Origin: Hyphomicrobium_B sp001006785
GTDB taxonomy: Bacteria > Pseudomonadota > Alphaproteobacteria > Rhizobiales > Hyphomicrobiaceae
NCBI RefSeq assembly: GCF_001006785.1
Contig: NZ_CDHO01000002.1
Coordinates: 868,001 to 932,000, forward strand
DNA length: 64,000 bases
Direction of reading: 5' to 3'
Below, in pieces: positions 34,251 through 42,776 of this stretch. The translations under genes were made by a program, and so were the position numbers. How positions within the stretch are numbered: position 1 is the stretch's first letter; each line of letters starts with the position of its first letter. The notes under the pieces were generated by a model. The model worked only from the letters and a program-made list of their open reading frames with translations. It was not told where the DNA came from and ran no database searches.

Positions 34251-34775
34251 TTACTTCGCGCCGGCCGTTGCTTTGATATTGTCGAGGCCTGCCGTGAAAA
34301 TACCCTCGATGATGTCGTGCGCTTCTTTGTTCGTCTTGCCGTCGGCGTCGAATGTCGCCGACCACGCGAAGTTGATCTCGTCTTCGTCGTCATCGTCCGG
34401 CGTCAGCGCAAACTGTGCCTGATAATTCTTGACCGGCAACGGGCTTTCCAGAATCTCGTAGCGATAGAAGTTCGGCTTTTCGTCGAGAAGCTTCTCTTTG
34501 ATCTTGCCGCCGTCCTTCAGCGTCAGAACGCGGATCTTCGCATCGCCTTCGGTGCTTTCCTCGCAATTGGCGACGGCTGGATGCCAGTCCTTCAGGGCGC
34601 ACCAACCGCCGAACTTTGTCCAAAGCCGCGTCCGCTCTTCGTCCATCTTCTTCGCATCGACTTTGAGTTCGAGCTTCTTGCCGACCGCGATGCTTGCCGC
34701 GTTCGCAGCCGAGCCCGCGAACACACCCGCAAGCGCCACCACGCCCGCCACCGCGATCCCTTGGAAAAACTTCAT
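34251..34775 (-). CDS. Secreted SRPBCC/START-like domain protein
   Basis: A 174-residue protein with a clear signal peptide (MKFFQGIAVAGVVALAGV..., cleavage after ANA near residue 27). The mature part reads like a polyketide-cyclase/SRPBCC fold: TKFGGWCALKDWHPAV, then IRVLTLKDGGKIKEKLLDEK, and the C-terminal helix EAHDIIEGIFTAGLDNIKA. Such folds bind small hydrophobic ligands; the function here is unknown. Two cysteines (GWCALK and ANCEES) could form a disulfide in the periplasm. It has its own terminator. Confidence 0.77.
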   Translation of the reverse strand: MKFFQGIAVAGVVALAGVFAGSAANAASIAVGKKLELKVDAKKMDEERTRLWTKFGGWCALKDWHPAVANCEESTEGDAKIRVLTLKDGGKIKEKLLDEKPNFYRYEILESPLPVKNYQAQFALTPDDDDEDEINFAWSATFDADGKTNKEAHDIIEGIFTAGLDNIKATAGAK

Positions 34776-34971
34776 TGGTCCACTCCCATTTTTCTATCCG
34801 GACGCTCTTACGGGAAAAGCGCCGGGCCGCAGCTTCACAAGCGCGTTACTCCGTGACAAGAAAAACTTGCAAACTGCGTTGCCTACACTGCGATTTCGGG
34901 GGGCGGATTCCGCCTGAAACGTAAATGACTTCGAATTGCGACCGATATCGCTCTCCACGCGTTGGAGTGGC

Positions 34972-35622
34972 ATGGCTCACTCAATCACCAGCAAACATCG
35001 GCACGGAAGTTTTCCCGCTTTCGATTTGGAAGGCCGTGAAGCCCCGGAAACACTCGCCGATCTGAATAGAATGATCTCGGCCGCCAAGCCGTTTGTTCAC
35101 GGCGGCATCAAAGCTGTCCTAGGTGAAGGGCCGATTGGTGCCCCCCTCGCTCTGGTGGGCGAACAGCCCGGCGACCAGGAAGACTTGCAGGGCCATCCGT
35201 TCGTGGGACCTGCGGGCCGGCTGCTGGATAAGGCTTTGAACGCCGCCGGGATCGAGCGGAGCGAAACCTATGTCACCAACGCGGTCAAACATTTCAAGTA
35301 CGAGCAGCGTGGCAAGCGGCGGCTGCATCAGAAGCCGACGGTGGGCGAGGTCAAACACTATCGCTGGTGGCTGATGAAAGAACTCGAATTCGTCCACCCA
35401 CATCTCGTCGTCGCGCTTGGCGCGACGGCTGCAATGGCGCTCGCCGGCGCACCGGTCACGATCGGCCGAGCACGCGGACCGGCACAATTCGGTGAGTTCC
35501 GTGGCTACATCACCGTCCACCCTTCTTCGCTTCTCCGCCAGGCCGACGACCAATCGCGCGAGATTGCCTACGCGGCCTTCGTGCGCGACCTGCGCAACGC
35601 CTCCGAGTTGGCCGCTCCATAG
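34972..35622 (+). CDS. udgX: UdgX-type uracil-DNA glycosylase
   Basis: A 216-residue glycosylase of the uracil-DNA glycosylase superfamily. It has LVGEQPGDQEDLQGHPFVGPAG (catalytic-water motif region and 4Fe-4S neighbourhood), YVTNAVKHFK, and HPSSLLR. The segment GKRRLHQKP is the UdgX hallmark R-loop (KRRIH in Mycobacterium smegmatis), whose histidine attacks the abasic sugar and leaves the protein covalently bound to DNA after uracil removal. The isoleucine-to-leucine change is conservative. The ATG at 34972 has GGAG five bases upstream. It stands alone and is followed by a hairpin. Confidence 0.9.
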   Translation: MAHSITSKHRHGSFPAFDLEGREAPETLADLNRMISAAKPFVHGGIKAVLGEGPIGAPLALVGEQPGDQEDLQGHPFVGPAGRLLDKALNAAGIERSETYVTNAVKHFKYEQRGKRRLHQKPTVGEVKHYRWWLMKELEFVHPHLVVALGATAAMALAGAPVTIGRARGPAQFGEFRGYITVHPSSLLRQADDQSREIAYAAFVRDLRNASELAAP

Positions 35623-35636
35623 TGGCAAGGCTAAGC

Positions 35637-35672
35637 GGAGCGGCCCCGATCTCTGAGAAACCGGGGCGCTCC
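35637..35672 (+). terminator. Hairpin after udgX, likely terminator
   Basis: GGAGCG plus CCCCG (35637-35648, one bulged G) pairs with CGGGGCGCTCC (35662-35672), then TTCTTCC. The T-run is interrupted, so termination may be partial. It begins 14 bases after the udgX stop. Confidence 0.6.
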
Positions 35673-35811
35673 TTCTTCCACCACAGCGTTGGGGGCAGTC
35701 GCACTGAGGGGGGGAGTGCGAGCTGTGGTCGAAGCGATACTGAGGAGAAGCAAGAGGGTTTCAATCGCAGGTCAAAAAAGACGGCAGGAAGCAACTGCCT
35801 AAAATCCCGAA

Positions 35812-35836
35812 GGAACTCACCGCTGTTTTATTGGTT
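35812..35836 (+). promoter_or_regulatory. Candidate EcfG-type promoter before sodC (weaker match)
   Basis: GGAAC (35812-35816), a 16-base spacer, and GGTT (35833-35836), 39 bases before the sodC ATG. The -10 element has G where CGTT is usual. It is the weakest of the EcfG-type sites in the window. Confidence 0.4.
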
Positions 35837-35874
35837 CAATTGTGGAGGACGATTGCCGCGAGATTGGAGCCACA

Positions 35875-36411
35875 ATGAAACGCCGTGCATTACATATTGT
35901 TTCCGGATGCTGTTTTGGTATCGGACTGTCGGCGTCGGCTTATGCCGCCGACGTCAGCGTCGATATCAACAAGATCACTCCCGACGGCGTCGGCGGCAAG
36001 ATCGGTACGGTTGTGATCTCCGAGAAGTCCGGCGGCGGACTTCAATTCAAGGTCGATCTGACAGGCGTCACGCCGGGCGAGCACGGCTTCCATGTGCACG
36101 CCACCGGCGATTGCGCGGCCCAGACCAAGGACGGAAAGCTGCAGGCAGGCCTCGCGGCGGGTCCACACTATGATCCGACATCTTCGAAGAGCCACAAGGG
36201 CCCGACCGGTCAGGGACACAAGGGCGATTTGCCGTTCCTCACCGCGACAGACAAGGGCGTCAACGTCGTCGTCTCGGCTCCACATCTGACGCTCGCAGAC
36301 GTAAGCGGGCGCGCACTTATGGTCCACGAAGGCGGCGACAATTACACCGATCATCCTGAGAACGGCGGCGGCAAAGGGCGCATTGCCTGCGGCGTCGTTC
36401 CAAAGAGCTAA
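35875..36411 (+). CDS. sodC: Periplasmic Cu/Zn superoxide dismutase
   Basis: A 178-residue SodC with a signal peptide cleaved after AYA (about residue 25). It dismutates superoxide in the periplasm. Copper ligands are the histidines of EHGFHVHATGDC, zinc-site histidines follow in GPHYDPTSSKSHKG and GHKGDLP, and the late copper histidine is in ALMVHEGGDN; the disulfide partner cysteine is in GRIACGVVPK. The ATG at 35875 has GGAG six bases away. A gene for a small exported protein follows after four bases. A candidate stress promoter lies upstream. Confidence 0.95.
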   Translation: MKRRALHIVSGCCFGIGLSASAYAADVSVDINKITPDGVGGKIGTVVISEKSGGGLQFKVDLTGVTPGEHGFHVHATGDCAAQTKDGKLQAGLAAGPHYDPTSSKSHKGPTGQGHKGDLPFLTATDKGVNVVVSAPHLTLADVSGRALMVHEGGDNYTDHPENGGGKGRIACGVVPKS

Positions 36412-36415
36412 GCAT

Positions 36416-36733
36416 ATGCGCAATCCAATCCACTTTGTATTGACTGCCACGCTCGCGGGTGCCGCAATGCTCACGACGGCGTCGTTGAGTTCGGCGCAGA
36501 CGTCGCCGCCGAACGCACCGGACGCGCACAGCCCCGCGCCTGAGCAAAAACCACCAGTTAAAACCGATGAGCCGCTGAGCGAGAAGCTGAATAAAAACGA
36601 TGGCGTGCTGGTGCCGCCCAGCGGCGTCGATCCCAAGATCCACAAGGATCCGCCTCCTGGAACCGGTGACCGCATGCCCGTGATCGTCCCACCCGGAGAA
36701 CCCGGCGGCGACCAGCAAATCCAACCCAAGTAA
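36416..36733 (+). CDS. Small exported proline-rich protein
   Basis: A 105-residue protein with a signal peptide (FVLTATLAGAAMLTTASLSSAQ) and a low-complexity, proline- and lysine-rich mature part with no cysteine (PPGTGDRMPVIVPPGEPGG). I do not recognise a family. It starts four bases after the sodC stop and is therefore almost certainly co-transcribed with it, suggesting an envelope role under the same conditions. It converges with the hydrolase gene. Confidence 0.65.
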   Translation: MRNPIHFVLTATLAGAAMLTTASLSSAQTSPPNAPDAHSPAPEQKPPVKTDEPLSEKLNKNDGVLVPPSGVDPKIHKDPPPGTGDRMPVIVPPGEPGGDQQIQPK

Positions 36734-36754
36734 GGTTCGGGCGATCGCGCGGAC

Positions 36755-37771
36755 TTACTTCGCGCGCGGCGTAATGGTGGACGTTTCAATCATCACGGGC
36801 GATCGCGAGCCGTGGTCGTCCGCCATCTCGACGCTCTTTGGAGCTGCGTCGCGAACGCGCTGCAGAAAACTGTCGAGGCTCGGCCCCCAGATGTCCCAGC
36901 CCTGCCGATCGTCGGCAATGGAATGGCCGTCGTTGCCGTAAGGTTGCAGAATGTGCTCTTCGACGCTGCCGCCAGCGCTGCTCCACGTCTGCGCGAGATC
37001 TTCTGCGAACTTGGGACCAAAGTAGCTGTCGTTCTTCGCATAGAACCAGATTGTCGGCTCTTGCGCATGCGTTGCATACATGCGCGCCGCCGAGAGCAAA
37101 GCGTCCCTGCCGCAGATTGCGTTCAGCTCTCCATACGCGTGACCACCGCGGCCTCCAGCGAAATTCACGATGGCTTGGACTTGCGGCAGATTGCGCGCCG
37201 AAAGCGCCAGCGACGCCCATCCTCCGGTCGAGACACCGACGACGATCGCGCCATCGTGCGCAACGAACGGCTGCTCAGTCATGAACTTCACCGCCGCTTG
37301 GATGTCATCCGCCGCGACATTGCCAGATGCGTAGTGATCGGGATGCGCGCAGTTGCCGATCGCCTCCGCCAACGGACCGCCCGTCGCGCCGTGACCGCGC
37401 CGTTGCGGCAGCACCACCACGTAACCGCGATCCACGAACCAGCGTGAGAGATAATAGTAAACCGGCATCGACACCGAGAGCCGCGTCGCTTCATCCGTAC
37501 CGTGATTGATCACAACCAGCGGCCGCTGCTTGTCTTCGCCGGACGGATCGCTCGCCGGACGAAACACCGTCGCGCGCATCGGAAAATTCGCATCGCCACT
37601 CGGCAAAACCCAAAGCTGCTCGCGCATGCGCGCGCCCTCGGGACCGAACGCGCCGAACATCGGCTCAGACGCAACCGCAGCCGTTGGCGCGAATGCCAAC
37701 GCAAGCAGACCGACCCACAGCAACGCCAAACCTGTCGCCAGGCCCGGAGCATTCCCCCGCGCACAATTCAT
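36755..37771 (-). CDS. Exported alpha/beta hydrolase (dienelactone hydrolase-like)
   Basis: A 338-residue alpha/beta hydrolase with an N-terminal signal or membrane segment (TGLALLWVGLLALAFAPTAAVA). The nucleophile elbow is GVSTGGWA with the serine at about 190; VVINHGTDEATRLS supplies the oxyanion region, and YGNDGHSI holds the likely catalytic histidine. The family cleaves esters or short peptides; the substrate is unknown. In-frame ATGs at 37813 and 37771 are both possible; 37771 gives a normal signal peptide length. Confidence 0.8.
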   Translation of the reverse strand: MNCARGNAPGLATGLALLWVGLLALAFAPTAAVASEPMFGAFGPEGARMREQLWVLPSGDANFPMRATVFRPASDPSGEDKQRPLVVINHGTDEATRLSVSMPVYYYLSRWFVDRGYVVVLPQRRGHGATGGPLAEAIGNCAHPDHYASGNVAADDIQAAVKFMTEQPFVAHDGAIVVGVSTGGWASLALSARNLPQVQAIVNFAGGRGGHAYGELNAICGRDALLSAARMYATHAQEPTIWFYAKNDSYFGPKFAEDLAQTWSSAGGSVEEHILQPYGNDGHSIADDRQGWDIWGPSLDSFLQRVRDAAPKSVEMADDHGSRSPVMIETSTITPRAK

Positions 37772-38063
37772 TCTGTCAGTGTTCCCCGTGTCCGCGCTTT
37801 GCGCAGCGCGCATTGGAACTTGTAGGCACACCGTCGTCAAGCAGCAATTCCGAGCGCGGTTTTGCCAGCGTCTTCAGACGTTTTTACAAGGCTTGGTGCC
37901 GAGTTATCGCACCTGCAGACACGAAGTTGCCCGATTTTGCGTCGTCGCCAGCACACAACAGGACGTGCAGACCTTTGCATCCCTCGATGTTCACGGATGC
38001 TGCGCTCGAACTGATCGCGCCGGCATTCGCGAAACGCGCTCAGAGCTTTCCCGCTGAACATGC

Positions 38064-38088
38064 GGAACGAACTGGTGTTCGCGAAGTT
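38064..38088 (+). promoter_or_regulatory. EcfG-type promoter before the GT4/debranching pair
   Basis: GGAAC (38064-38068), a 16-base spacer and AGTT (38085-38088), 34 bases before the start of the glycosyltransferase. It matches the alphaproteobacterial general-stress consensus GGAAC-N16/17-cGTT. Confidence 0.65.
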
Positions 38089-38121
38089 AGCTTTGTCAGG
38101 TCGGCAAAGGGTTTTCCATCT

Positions 38122-39216
38122 ATGAAAATTGCACAAATCGGGCCGCTGATCGAAAGCGTTCCACCTCGATTTTACGGCGGCACCGAGCGTATTGTGTCTT
38201 ACCTGACAGAGGAGCTCGTCGCGCAAGGCCATGACGTGACCCTTTTCGCCAGCGGCGATTCCATCACTTCGGCAAACCTTATTCCGTGTTGCGAGAAGGC
38301 GCTCCGCCTCAATCCAGCTGTGCGCGACCCGATCCCATATTACATGATCATGCTGGACCGCGTGCGCCGCATGGCCTCCTCTTTTGACGTGCTGCATTTC
38401 CACATCGACCAGTTTCATTGTCCGCTCTTCCGCGGCATCGCCCGCTCGACTGTGACGACGCTGCACGGACGCCAGGATTTGCCCGACCTGCAGCAACTCT
38501 ATCGCGCTTTCCCCGATATGGGCTTGGTTTCGATTTCGGATTCACAGCGCGAGCCGATCCCGTTCGCGAACTTTCTTGGCACCGTCTATCATGGCTTGCC
38601 GGAAAATTTGCATCGGCCGACGTTCTCGCCACGCGGCGGATATCTGGCCTTTCTCGGACGCATCTCTCCCGAAAAACGCCTCGACCGCGCTATCGAGATT
38701 GCGCGCGCAGTCGGATTTCCGCTGAAGATCGCAGCAAAAGTCGACGCCGCCGATATCGATTACTTCGAGGCGAAGATCAAACCTCTCCTCAACGGCAACG
38801 GCGTCGAATTCATCGGCGAGATTGCGGATGCCGAGAAATCCGAGTTCCTTGGCGAAGCGTCAGCTCTTCTGTTTCCCATCAATTGGCCGGAGCCGTTCGG
38901 ACTTGTGATGATCGAGGCGATGGCGTGTGGGACGCCCGTGCTCGCATTTAGGCACGGCGCAGCGCCGGAAGTCATCGACGACGGCGTTACCGGTTTTGTC
39001 GTCGATGATATCGAAAGCGCAATCGCGACGATCCCGCGCCTGCTGAGCCTCGATCGCCGGCGCATCCGTGAAGCCTTTGAAAACCGCTTCACCGTCGAAC
39101 GCATGGCCATAAACTACGGAGCGCTCTATGCTCGCGCCTATACGTCTCACGGACACATTCCAAAGGTGCATTCCGAAGAGATGGTCGCATCTGCAATGGG
39201 CAATGCCGTAAACTAA
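38122..39216 (+). CDS. GT4-family glycosyltransferase (stress island)
   Basis: A 364-residue GT-B enzyme. It starts MKIAQIGPLIESVPPRFYGGTERIVSYL, an N terminus shared with a subgroup often annotated as glycosyltransferase family 4 next to glycogen or trehalose genes. It has YLAFLGRISPEKRLDRAIEIA and INWPEPFGLVMIEAMACGTPVLAFRHGAAPEVI, including the EX7E glutamates. The frame is open far upstream, but the ATG at 38122 is the only family-like start. An EcfG-type promoter lies 34 bases upstream. It is followed by the debranching-type enzyme after 69 bases. Confidence 0.87.
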   Translation: MKIAQIGPLIESVPPRFYGGTERIVSYLTEELVAQGHDVTLFASGDSITSANLIPCCEKALRLNPAVRDPIPYYMIMLDRVRRMASSFDVLHFHIDQFHCPLFRGIARSTVTTLHGRQDLPDLQQLYRAFPDMGLVSISDSQREPIPFANFLGTVYHGLPENLHRPTFSPRGGYLAFLGRISPEKRLDRAIEIARAVGFPLKIAAKVDAADIDYFEAKIKPLLNGNGVEFIGEIADAEKSEFLGEASALLFPINWPEPFGLVMIEAMACGTPVLAFRHGAAPEVIDDGVTGFVVDDIESAIATIPRLLSLDRRRIREAFENRFTVERMAINYGALYARAYTSHGHIPKVHSEEMVASAMGNAVN

Positions 39217-39285
39217 CGCAACGCGCTATCGAGAATGGGAAATCAGGGCGGGGCAACGGGTGGCCGCCCGCAGGGGAGGACTGCA

Positions 39286-41481
39286 ATGGGATCCGCGCAC
39301 AGTCGTGAGGCGGACGCACACAAGCACGAGGATCACGAGCCCGAAGAAGAAGATTTCCTCATCTCGTCTTCGAACGGGTCCGGTCGCGCGCACGAGATTC
39401 TGAAACACGACGATGCATTCGCCGTCATCGACACGCACGGCGACATCGGCGCGTTCGGCGATCGCGGCAACGGCTTCTTCCATAACGACACGCGCTACCT
39501 CTCCCGCCTCGAATTGCTCGTCGCTCACAACGCACCTCTCCTCCTCGGCTCGGCATCGGATGCAACCGACCTTCAACTCTGCGCGGACCTCACCAATCCC
39601 GACGTCTACGCCGAAGGCGCGCTCGTGTTGCGTAAAGATGCGATCCACATTTACCGCACAAGCTACGTGCGCGATAATGCGATACGACAGCGCTTACACT
39701 TCACCAATCACAGCAGCGAAGATGTGAAGCTTGCCGTCTCGCTGGTTTTCGACTGCGATTTTTCCGACATTTTCGAAGTTCGCGGCATGCGTCGCGAGAA
39801 GCGCGGCACCGTCAACCGCCAAATCCAATCGCCGCAATCGGTGATCTACGCGTACAAAGGTTTGGACGATGTTGTACGGCGAACGACCGTGCATCTCGAT
39901 CCCGAACCAGTCTCTCTCGGCGAGACAGCTGCACTTTATTATCTGCATTTAGCGCCCAAACAGTCGGCGAAACTTTACTTCGCTGCGGTCGCTGAATCGC
40001 GTCATGCGGCCAAGCCCTGCTCTTACGTCAAAGGCCTACGCGATGCTCACCGAACTCTCCGCCGGGCCGAGCACGAAACGACGTCGGTTTCCGTTTCCAA
40101 TTCCGAACTCGACGCCGTCATAAAGCGGGCGACGTCGGACCTCCGGCTGCTGACGACCTCGACGGAGGACGGGCCCTATCCCTATGCCGGAACGCCCTGG
40201 TATTCGACGACCTTCGGACGCGATGCTCTGATTACGGCGCTGCAGGTTCTGTGGCTCGATCCCGGCATGGCACGCGGCGTTCTCCGCCGCCTTGCAAGAT
40301 TTCAGGCGCAAACTCACGACGCCGATGCCGACGCTCAACCGGGAAAAATCCTGCACGAAATGCGCGAGGGCGAAATGGCCGCGCTCCGCGAAATTCCCTT
40401 CGGCCGGTACTACGGCAGCGTCGACTCGACACCGCTTTTCGTTCTCGTCGCTGGCGCATACCTACAAGCAACCGACGATCGCGATTTTCTTGTCGAAATC
40501 TGGCCGGCCGTTCGACGTGCGCTCGAATGGATCGACGGTCCCGGCGACCCTGACGGCGACGGCTTCGTCGAATATGCGCGTGAAACCGATAGCGGTCTTT
40601 CTAATCAAGGTTGGAAAGACAGCCAGGACGCGGTCTTCCATCGAGACGGGAGCTTGGCCAAGGGCCCGATCGCGCTCGTCGAAGTTCAGGCCTACGTTTA
40701 TGCGGCAAAGGTGTGGGCCGCGCGCATGGCCAACGAACTCGGCGACGTTGCGCGCGCGGAAAGCCTGCTCCAACAAGCCGAAGCGTTGCGCGTGAAGTTC
40801 GAGCGCGACTTCTGGTGCGAGGATATTGGCTGCTACGCACTGGCGCTCGATGGCGCGAAAAGACAAGTCGCGGTGAGATCGAGCAACACCGCACACCTAC
40901 TCTTCACCGGCATCGCCGATCCGGAGCGAGCGGCGCGCATCGCCGAGCAGGTTCTCTCACCGAATTTCTTCTCAGGCTGGGGAATTCGCACAATCTCGGC
41001 ATCCGAGATCCGATACAATCCGATGTCTTATCACAACGGATCGATTTGGCCGCACGACAACGCGATCATCGCCGCAGGCTTCGCACAATACGGATTATGC
41101 GATCTGATTCAGCCCGTCTTTGACGGGCTGCTGGACGCGGCGCTGCGCATGGATCAGCAGCGGCTTCCGGAGCTTTTCTGCGGCTTCCGCCGCCGCGCAG
41201 GACGATCGCCGATCCTTTATCCCGTCGCCTGCGCCCCGCAAGCCTGGGCAAGCGGTTCCATGCTCCACATTTTGAGTTCTCTGCTCGGGCTGCGGATCGA
41301 TGCCGCGTCGCGCACGATTACGCTCAAGTCTCCGCGCCTTCCCGCGAGCATCGGAGCGATCACGATCCGCCGCCTGCGTGCCGGCGGCGGGTCCGCAGAC
41401 TTCGTCCTCAAGAAAAAATACCGGAGCGTGATCGCCGACGTCACCGAATCTCGAGGCGGCGCCAAAGTCATCATGGCCTAG
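39286..41481 (+). CDS. Amylo-alpha-1,6-glucosidase/glycogen debranching-type enzyme
   Basis: A 731-residue two-domain protein. The N-terminal GDE_N domain begins after a charged His/Glu-rich leader (AVIDTHGDIGAFGDRGNGFFHNDTRYLSRLEL). The C-terminal (alpha/alpha)6 barrel includes PWYSTTFGRDALITALQVLW, and YNPMSYHNGSIWPHDNAIIAAGF with acidic catalytic residues. Enzymes of this type hydrolyse alpha-1,6 branches in glycogen-like glucans, or related sugars. The ATG at 39286 is preceded by GGGAGGACTGCA, so the longer frame from 39235 is rejected. Located between a glycosyltransferase and the stress regulators, and probably in the same operon as the former. Confidence 0.86.
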   Translation: MGSAHSREADAHKHEDHEPEEEDFLISSSNGSGRAHEILKHDDAFAVIDTHGDIGAFGDRGNGFFHNDTRYLSRLELLVAHNAPLLLGSASDATDLQLCADLTNPDVYAEGALVLRKDAIHIYRTSYVRDNAIRQRLHFTNHSSEDVKLAVSLVFDCDFSDIFEVRGMRREKRGTVNRQIQSPQSVIYAYKGLDDVVRRTTVHLDPEPVSLGETAALYYLHLAPKQSAKLYFAAVAESRHAAKPCSYVKGLRDAHRTLRRAEHETTSVSVSNSELDAVIKRATSDLRLLTTSTEDGPYPYAGTPWYSTTFGRDALITALQVLWLDPGMARGVLRRLARFQAQTHDADADAQPGKILHEMREGEMAALREIPFGRYYGSVDSTPLFVLVAGAYLQATDDRDFLVEIWPAVRRALEWIDGPGDPDGDGFVEYARETDSGLSNQGWKDSQDAVFHRDGSLAKGPIALVEVQAYVYAAKVWAARMANELGDVARAESLLQQAEALRVKFERDFWCEDIGCYALALDGAKRQVAVRSSNTAHLLFTGIADPERAARIAEQVLSPNFFSGWGIRTISASEIRYNPMSYHNGSIWPHDNAIIAAGFAQYGLCDLIQPVFDGLLDAALRMDQQRLPELFCGFRRRAGRSPILYPVACAPQAWASGSMLHILSSLLGLRIDAASRTITLKSPRLPASIGAITIRRLRAGGGSADFVLKKKYRSVIADVTESRGGAKVIMA

Positions 41482-41516
41482 CGCCACGAAAAGCGATCAA
41501 GAATTACGGGACAAGA

Positions 41517-42320
41517 TTACGCCGCTGCGGGACGCAGATGCGCCTTCGTATCGAAAAAAAGCGCCTGACTAATGATCGCCATCACGGTTTCCCGCTGGAA
41601 TGGCTTCGAGATCAGAAACGTCGGTTCGGGCCGCGCGCCGGTCAAAACTTTTTCCGGGTAAGCGGTAATGAAGATGATGGGAACATCCCCTTCGGCCACG
41701 ATTTCCTTCACCGCGTCGAGACCGCTGCTGCCGTCCGCGAGTTTGACGTCAGCAAGAATAAGGCCCGGCTTCTGACGTTTGACGGCTGCGAGCGCTTCCG
41801 ATTTCGTTGTCGCAACATCCTGCACCGAATGACCGAGGCTCGTGACGATCGTCTCGAGATCCATAGCGATCAAAAGCTCGTCCTCGATGATCAGGACATT
41901 CGTCGCGACCTGATGCGCAATTTCCTGGCCGGCAACGTCGAGCAAACTCTCGATGTCTTTTTCTCCGACTTCCAGGATTGTAGCGGCTTCCGCAGCCGTG
42001 AAACCTTCCACCGCAACGAGAAGAAACGCCTGCCGGGGCAACGAGCTGATCGAGTTGATCCGCCGCTGCGCGACGGCGACGGTCGCTTGAACGTCATCCG
42101 CATTTGGTGTGGCAAGGCGAACTGAATTCCATACTCTCAAAAACAGATGATAGAGCGCGACGCGCGGTGGCACCTCAGTCGGAAAATCCGACGGTGTTGA
42201 AACGAGACTTTCCAACAACGTCGCCACGTAAGCGTCGCCTGTTTCCTGCGCACCCGTCAGCGACCGCGCGAACCGCCGCAGATACGGCAAATGAGGACGA
42301 ATTGTCTGGGCAATCGACAT
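41517..42320 (-). CDS. phyR: General stress response anti-anti-sigma factor PhyR
   Basis: A 267-residue PhyR. The N-terminal part (about 1-130) is a sigma-factor mimic resembling EcfG regions 2 and 4 (RPHLPYLRRFARSLTGAQETGDAYV..., INSISSLPRQAFLLVAVEGFTAAEAATIL). The C-terminal receiver (about 140-260) has VLIIEDELLIAMDLE, the phospho-acceptor aspartate in LILADVKLADG and the lysine in LISKPF. When phosphorylated it exposes the sigma mimic, which binds NepR and releases EcfG. It is divergent from nepR-ecfG and has its own EcfG-type promoter. Confidence 0.96.
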   Translation of the reverse strand: MSIAQTIRPHLPYLRRFARSLTGAQETGDAYVATLLESLVSTPSDFPTEVPPRVALYHLFLRVWNSVRLATPNADDVQATVAVAQRRINSISSLPRQAFLLVAVEGFTAAEAATILEVGEKDIESLLDVAGQEIAHQVATNVLIIEDELLIAMDLETIVTSLGHSVQDVATTKSEALAAVKRQKPGLILADVKLADGSSGLDAVKEIVAEGDVPIIFITAYPEKVLTGARPEPTFLISKPFQRETVMAIISQALFFDTKAHLRPAAA

Positions 42321-42399
42321 GGCACTGCACCTCCCGAGCCGACATTGCAGGGAGCCACATCAACCGGCGGACCCTGCAGCCAAGCTGCACCGGTACCTA

Positions 42400-42424
42400 A
42401 ACTCCCGTGGCTTTCGTTAGTTCC
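42400..42424 (-). promoter_or_regulatory. EcfG-type promoter of phyR
   Basis: On the minus strand: GGAAC (42424-42420), 16-base spacer, AGTT (42403-42400), 80 bases before the phyR start. Its -35 element is one arm of the palindrome GTTCC-AGCGG-GGAAC, the other arm being the -35 of the opposite promoter. Confidence 0.75.
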
Positions 42425-42429
42425 AGCGG

Positions 42430-42454
42430 GGAACGAATTCTGAAGGCTGGAGTT
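42430..42454 (+). promoter_or_regulatory. EcfG-type promoter of nepR-ecfG
   Basis: GGAAC (42430-42434), 16-base spacer, AGTT (42451-42454), 83 bases before the chosen nepR start. It predicts positive autoregulation of the sigma factor operon. Confidence 0.75.
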
Positions 42455-42536
42455 CGCCAATCTGCAGCGCCTCGGAATATGGGAACAAACTTTGTCTGCA
42501 GCGAGGCCAATAAAATTCAACGATGCCAGGTCTCTG

Positions 42537-42776
42537 ATGATGCAACAACACACCAATGCGCCAGACACGCGGATGCGAAAAACAGATCACGTTTATGAGC
42601 CAGAACCTCCCGCCGAGCCCGAGAACCGGGATGCCGTGACGCGCCTACCGGGCGTTGCCACGCAGCTGATCGGCGAACGCATGCGCTCCATGTACGCCTC
42701 GATGGTGCGCGAACCAGTTCCGGACGAACTGCTCAACCTGATCCGCCAGCTCGAAGCCAAGGAGGAATCGGAGTGA
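42537..42776 (+). CDS. nepR: Anti-sigma factor NepR
   Basis: A 79-residue NepR. The conserved core is LIGERMRSMYASMVREPVPDELLNLIRQLE, two helices that wrap around EcfG in the resting state and around phosphorylated PhyR under stress; the N-terminal half is polar and probably disordered. Several in-frame ATGs exist (42537, 42540, 42573); 42537 has AGG nine bases upstream. The stop overlaps the ecfG start (GTGA), coupling the two. Confidence 0.92.
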   Translation: MMQQHTNAPDTRMRKTDHVYEPEPPAEPENRDAVTRLPGVATQLIGERMRSMYASMVREPVPDELLNLIRQLEAKEESE

